In this document: positions 30,097-32,771 of the stretch, one piece after another | Numbering within the stretch: the stretch's first letter is position 1 | How the letters are laid out: each line of letters starts with the position of its first letter | DNA from: a virus | Strand: one strand, 5' to 3' | IMG/VR virus record: IMGVR_UViG_3300044522_000086 | Coordinates: 1 to 32,771 of that record | DNA: 32,771 bases | Program-made: the position numbers and the translations under genes | The notes under the pieces: model-generated | Told to the model about the DNA's origin: nothing | Seen by the model: only the letters and a program-made list of their open reading frames with translations | Database searches by the model: none

Positions 30097-30453
30097 TTAT
30101 TCCTTTATGGTGCTTATGGTTATTGTACAACCGCCGCCTTTTTTAATCATCCCTCGACATATGTATATTCTGTCGAACTGGCTGTCATCATCAAATAGTC
30201 CTGCATCTTCTAAACTATCGAATAGAGCCTTTAGGCGGTTATCTAGGTCAATAGCCCGTTTATCCCTTGGGAAGATAGTTATCGATGCTCCTAAGCGTTC
30301 CTGACCAAATTTAGGTAGGTTGTTAACGGAAACGTATTCTTGTACCGCTATCTTGTAATCCCTGCCGCCCTTGCTTAATACCGTGCGACCTCGGAAGTTG
30401 CGCCAGTAAGTGTTGACGCTTGGTGGTAAAGGTAGCTGCAAGGTTATGGACAT
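30097..30453 (-). CDS. rusA: RusA-family Holliday junction resolvase
   Basis: A 118-aa resolvase that cuts four-way DNA junctions, probably to clear branched DNA before packaging. It matches RusA in size and in the sequence: the N-terminal LPLPPSVNTYWR, the basic KGGRDYK, and the catalytic block AIDLDNRLKALFDSLEDAGL followed by FDDDSQ. Asp69, Asp71 and Asp90 correspond to the RusA metal ligands (70, 72 and 91). The start overlaps the previous gene by 10 bp. It sits with YbcO- and HNH-type nuclease genes, a set reminiscent of the lambda nin region. Confidence 0.92.
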   Translation of the reverse strand: MSITLQLPLPPSVNTYWRNFRGRTVLSKGGRDYKIAVQEYVSVNNLPKFGQERLGASITIFPRDKRAIDLDNRLKALFDSLEDAGLFDDDSQFDRIYICRGMIKKGGGCTITISTIKE

Positions 30454-30731
30454 ACGATTAAGCCACGTTCAAACAGTTCGCCAATAGTAAGCCTGTGTGC
30501 CATTTCCCAGAATTCCCGTCTTTGTTCTTTAGATAGCTTATTACCTTGGTCTAAGTCCATATGACAGCTAAAGCATAGTGCGGCTATTCTATAGTCTGAT
30601 GCCTTGATGCCTTTACCCTTACCGTCTAATAACTGGTTACTGTGTGCCGCTATTACTGTTCCGTCCTCTATATGACATAGTTGGCAGGGTAGTTGGCGGC
30701 AAGCCTCTAAGAGCTTTTTATTTCTGTACAT
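30444..30731 (-). CDS. YbcO-like (DUF1364) nuclease
   Basis: A 95-aa protein with the pattern of YbcO nucleases of lambdoid prophages. CQLCH (near residues 16-20), the catalytic-like AHSNQLLDGKGKGIKASDY (near 28-46), and ALCFSCHMDLDQGNKLSKEQ (near 51-70) together give a zinc-bound HNH-like fold. It should cut DNA, possibly branched recombination intermediates, together with RusA. I chose the ATG at 30731 (MYRNKKLL), which has GGCGGA close upstream; an in-frame ATG lies four codons earlier. It overlaps both neighbours. Confidence 0.82.
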   Translation of the reverse strand: MYRNKKLLEACRQLPCQLCHIEDGTVIAAHSNQLLDGKGKGIKASDYRIAALCFSCHMDLDQGNKLSKEQRREFWEMAHRLTIGELFERGLIVCP

Positions 30732-30880
30732 TGTTCCGCCCATTGTTGTAAATCACAGCTTAATATTTGAATGTCTACAGCAATGTCTGCGGCTTCCTCA
30801 TAGTTATGCTTATTTACTGCGGATTCGTAATGGTTAAGCAGGGCTTTAATCGTAATAAATGATAGTGCGTAATCTTTCAC
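30707..30880 (-). CDS. Hypothetical small helical protein, 57 aa
   Basis: A 57-aa acidic, helical protein (VKDYALSFITIKALLNHYES, then AVNKHNYEEAADIAVDIQIL). Start GTG at 30880 is supported by AGAGG seven bases upstream and by a GTGA overlap with the IbrA-like stop. A longer form starting at 30907 is less likely. Proteins of this kind occur as small accessory ORFs in phage recombination regions, with no known function. Translational coupling to IbrA suggests joint expression. Confidence 0.6.
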   Translation of the reverse strand: MKDYALSFITIKALLNHYESAVNKHNYEEAADIAVDIQILSCDLQQWAEQCTEIKSS

Positions 30881-32100
30881 TTTGCGACCTCTGGAAAAAT
30901 GTTCCACTCTTTTCTGCGTTTTTTTGATAGCTCAATGTACTTTTGATATGCGGCACTTTTAGTAGGTGAAAACCCTAAACCCTTGCACCAATAATCATTA
31001 CGCAAAAAAGTTTTGCATATTTTGCGCCATGTAGGTACTTTCCCTGCGCTTTCTAGTCTAACTTCAGCTAAATCAGGTATACCTTGCTCATACCCACGCT
31101 TAGACCACCATTTAATGTAAACAGCTAACTTATTTTTGTAATGTTCGGCTGTTTTCGGAGGCATTGTGTTTAACAAGTGCTTTGCAAAACTTTCGTATGT
31201 ATGTCCTTTAGGCAATGAAATATGATGATTACCTAATACTGCGCCTTTTTCTGTTGAATACAATGCGCCTGTATTTGCACCCGCTACTCGAAGGCACACT
31301 TTAGCCCACATTGACGGCTCTACAACTTGATAAAGCCATAAACCTTTTCTTGCTTCGTCGCCAAATGGCTCACAAATCCTCATTTGACTAATCTTTATGC
31401 CTGCTTGGTGCATACGGTCATAAAGTTTGTTATATGGCTTATTGGCTTTTGCAAAATACGTCCAAATATCTTCAGTACGCCAATCATAAATTGGATAAAT
31501 ATTCCAAACATCAGCGATGGCGTTAGTAGTCCATGCTTTCCCGTCATACTTTGGCTTATCGCTTCTGGCAACAGTTCTAAAGCGATTTAAACTTTCGTCT
31601 GCTCGTATCCCTACAAAACAAGCACACGATTGACCTTGTGCGTACCATTCGCCAAATTTAGGAACAAATTCTTCAAATGGCATACCTTCGTAATAAAACG
31701 GAAAATAAGCCATGTCAGTAATGCTTTCAGGTTCAGGTTGTCTAACCCATAATTCTTTTTTCTCGTTGTCCCATGCTGTCCACTCAGGTTCAATTTGACT
31801 GCAAGCGTTCCATGTCTTAATCGGTAACGCAACCCAATACGGCTCAATGTTGTCAGCATATTCAGCGTACATCTTTTTGGCAAAATCAATAGTTAAACCA
31901 ATTTGACATTCCCAATCAATAAAAAAACAACCTACTTTGCGATTGCGTTTTTTTGCCTCATCCATTACTAAATGCAACATTACCGCAGAATCTTTACCTG
32001 CACTAAACGACAAATATATTTTTTCAAACGTGTCAAATGTCCATTCAATTCGCTGTTTAGCGGCTGTTAGTACATCAATACCTATCTTATGTTTTGGCAC
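30877..32100 (-). CDS. ibrA: IbrA-like PAPS-reductase family protein (DUF3440)
   Basis: A 407-aa protein. Its PP-loop motif SFSAGKDS lies near residues 31-38 and binds and splits ATP in PAPS-reductase/adenylyl-transfer enzymes; GCFFIDWECQIGLTIDFAKK follows. The C-terminal half is DUF3440, ending with TWRKICKTFLRNDYWCKGLG and FSPTKSAAYQKYIELSKKRR, the tail of IbrA. IbrA and IbrB were described as co-activators of prophage genes in E. coli; the chemistry is not settled. The family relation to DndC suggests nucleic-acid modification, which is inference. I chose GTG at 32100, with GGAAAGGA seven bases upstream, over the ATG eight codons earlier. It overlaps the 126-aa gene by 14 bp. Confidence 0.85.
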   Translation of the reverse strand: MPKHKIGIDVLTAAKQRIEWTFDTFEKIYLSFSAGKDSAVMLHLVMDEAKKRNRKVGCFFIDWECQIGLTIDFAKKMYAEYADNIEPYWVALPIKTWNACSQIEPEWTAWDNEKKELWVRQPEPESITDMAYFPFYYEGMPFEEFVPKFGEWYAQGQSCACFVGIRADESLNRFRTVARSDKPKYDGKAWTTNAIADVWNIYPIYDWRTEDIWTYFAKANKPYNKLYDRMHQAGIKISQMRICEPFGDEARKGLWLYQVVEPSMWAKVCLRVAGANTGALYSTEKGAVLGNHHISLPKGHTYESFAKHLLNTMPPKTAEHYKNKLAVYIKWWSKRGYEQGIPDLAEVRLESAGKVPTWRKICKTFLRNDYWCKGLGFSPTKSAAYQKYIELSKKRRKEWNIFPEVAK

Positions 32101-32467
32101 AATATTTTCCTTTCCAATATGCAATAGCGTTATCTGCCGCTTGGTTTGCCAAGTCTTGTTGCTCTTGTGTCAGCGTTCGCCATGCTAGTCTTGTTATGTC
32201 TTCTGGTGCGTTATGGTTTATTGCACATCCTGCGTGACCAATCCATGCTTGATGATTAATTGACGATGCAGTTAAGCTAGCTTCACACGAATACTTCCAT
32301 TCGTCAACGACTTTTTTCATTGCTGTTTCAAATTTGTTGCAATCCAACATAAGTGCCGCCGATTGATCTTGATAAAATTGTCGGTCTTGTACTGGCACTT
32401 GTTTCCACATATTGGTGTTGTATTCTTCGCACAACTTATAGTGGTGAAATACTCTTTTAATCTTCAT
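32087..32467 (-). CDS. Hypothetical protein between the IbrB- and IbrA-like genes, 126 aa
   Basis: A 126-aa protein that starts MKIKRVFHHYKLCEEYNTNM and ends YWKGKYCAKT. It is mostly helical, with a Cys/His-containing middle (ASSINHQAWIGHAGCAINHN) that could hold a metal ion, and a final region WRTLTQEQQDLANQAADNAI. I recognise it as a type of small protein seen near ParB/PAPS-reductase gene pairs in phages, without a known function. It overlaps the IbrB-like gene by 11 bp and the IbrA-like gene by 14 bp, so all three should be co-translated. I chose the ATG at 32467 over TTG at 32470. Confidence 0.7.
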   Translation of the reverse strand: MKIKRVFHHYKLCEEYNTNMWKQVPVQDRQFYQDQSAALMLDCNKFETAMKKVVDEWKYSCEASLTASSINHQAWIGHAGCAINHNAPEDITRLAWRTLTQEQQDLANQAADNAIAYWKGKYCAKT

Positions 32468-32771
32468 CAATCAGCTCTTGTTCTTGTTCGCCAGTAAACG
32501 ATTCGGCTTCCCATGCTTCGGAAAATTCACGGTCTGCAAATAGTCCTGCTAAACCCGTAATCTGTTGCAGTCGTAACACTTCGTCCGATTCCATGCCAAG
32601 CTCTTTAGCAATCTTTTCATCACTCCAAAATCTGCGTTTTAATTCAACAACAATTTCAGACATAGCCTCAACCTTATGCTTTCCTCTTGCTCTGTTATGT
32701 CGAATAGTTGCCGCCATACGGTCGTTTTTATCTTTTTGGCTTGATCTAATTTGGACTAATGGAAGGTAGCC
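32457..32771 (-). CDS. ibrB: IbrB-like ParB-domain protein, partial (5' end outside window)
   Basis: The reading frame is open to the window edge, giving 104 residues of the C-terminal part; the internal ATG at 32717 is not the start, because the preceding GYLPLVQIRSSQKDKNDR belongs to the same domain. The block MAATIRHNRARGKH matches the conserved end of ParB/Srx-type nuclease domains in IbrB. It is followed by a helix-turn-helix segment (FWSDEKIAKELGMESDEVLR) and the ending DREFSEAWEAES. It should bind DNA and work with the IbrA-like protein two genes on. The N-terminal half, including the first part of the ParB domain, is missing from this window. Confidence 0.82.
   Translation of the reverse strand, partial: GYLPLVQIRSSQKDKNDRMAATIRHNRARGKHKVEAMSEIVVELKRRFWSDEKIAKELGMESDEVLRLQQITGLAGLFADREFSEAWEAESFTGEQEQELIDED

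Noticed and set aside
1-32771. tRNA, rRNA, integrase, attachment site or insertion sequence
   Set aside because: None was seen by eye on either strand; nearly all space is explained by phage genes. A tRNAscan or covariance-model search would be needed to exclude small RNA genes.

Overview
The window is part of the genome of a tailed phage with a long non-contractile tail (siphovirus type, HK97-fold capsid, lambda-like tail module). It infects a Gram-negative host, as shown by an inner- and outer-membrane spanin pair whose Rz1-type lipoprotein has a lipobox. Base composition is moderate to slightly AT-rich. No integrase, repressor, tRNA, rRNA, insertion sequence or CRISPR array was seen. Coding sequence runs off both ends (a short open frame at the left, an IbrB/ParB-like gene at the right), so the genome continues on both sides. 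Host and lifestyle cannot be fixed from this window; a freshwater or marine proteobacterial phage is a guess only.

Layout. Positions 1-1044 carry a few small rightward (+) genes of unknown function, ending in a small helix-turn-helix protein. Everything from 1026 to the right end is leftward (-), so the late operon is best read from right to left. (i) 32771-30707: an IbrB-like ParB-domain protein, a 126-aa protein of unknown function, an IbrA-like PAPS-reductase/DUF3440 protein and a small ORF. (ii) 30731-29259: YbcO-like nuclease, RusA resolvase, a DUF5856-like protein and an HNH nuclease. (iii) A 105-bp intergenic region with a good promoter and direct repeats, then terminase small and large subunits, portal, a hidden 55-aa ORF, prohead protease, and TWO tandem HK97-type capsid proteins. 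(iv) Connector, head-closure and tail-terminator proteins, TWO tandem tail-tube proteins, two small ORFs, a gp10-like neck protein, and the tail assembly chaperone with a lambda-type GGGAAAG -1 frameshift into its T-like extension. (v) Tape measure, two distal-tail proteins, a GNAT acetyltransferase and a 1128-aa tip protein. (vi) A 10.8-4.0 kb block of five fibre/adhesin proteins. (vii) A tiny ribbon-helix-helix regulator with its own promoter inside a repeat-bounded 153-bp unit, then small genes and the lysis cassette (two small membrane proteins, a membrane-anchored protein, Rz with embedded Rz1, GH19 endolysin).

How it works together. Genes are packed with ATGA, GTGA and TAATG overlaps, so most of the late region is translationally coupled. 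Regulation appears at a few places: a sigma70-like promoter exactly at the terminase start, a TATAAT box exactly at the RHH start, and GC-rich hairpins after the first capsid gene and after the collar-fibre gene. The most unusual feature is that both main virion shell proteins, the capsid and the tail tube, are present as tandem diverged paralogues, which suggests a virion built of mixed subunits. The IbrB-X-IbrA set at the right edge is the best candidate for a poorly characterised biochemical system.
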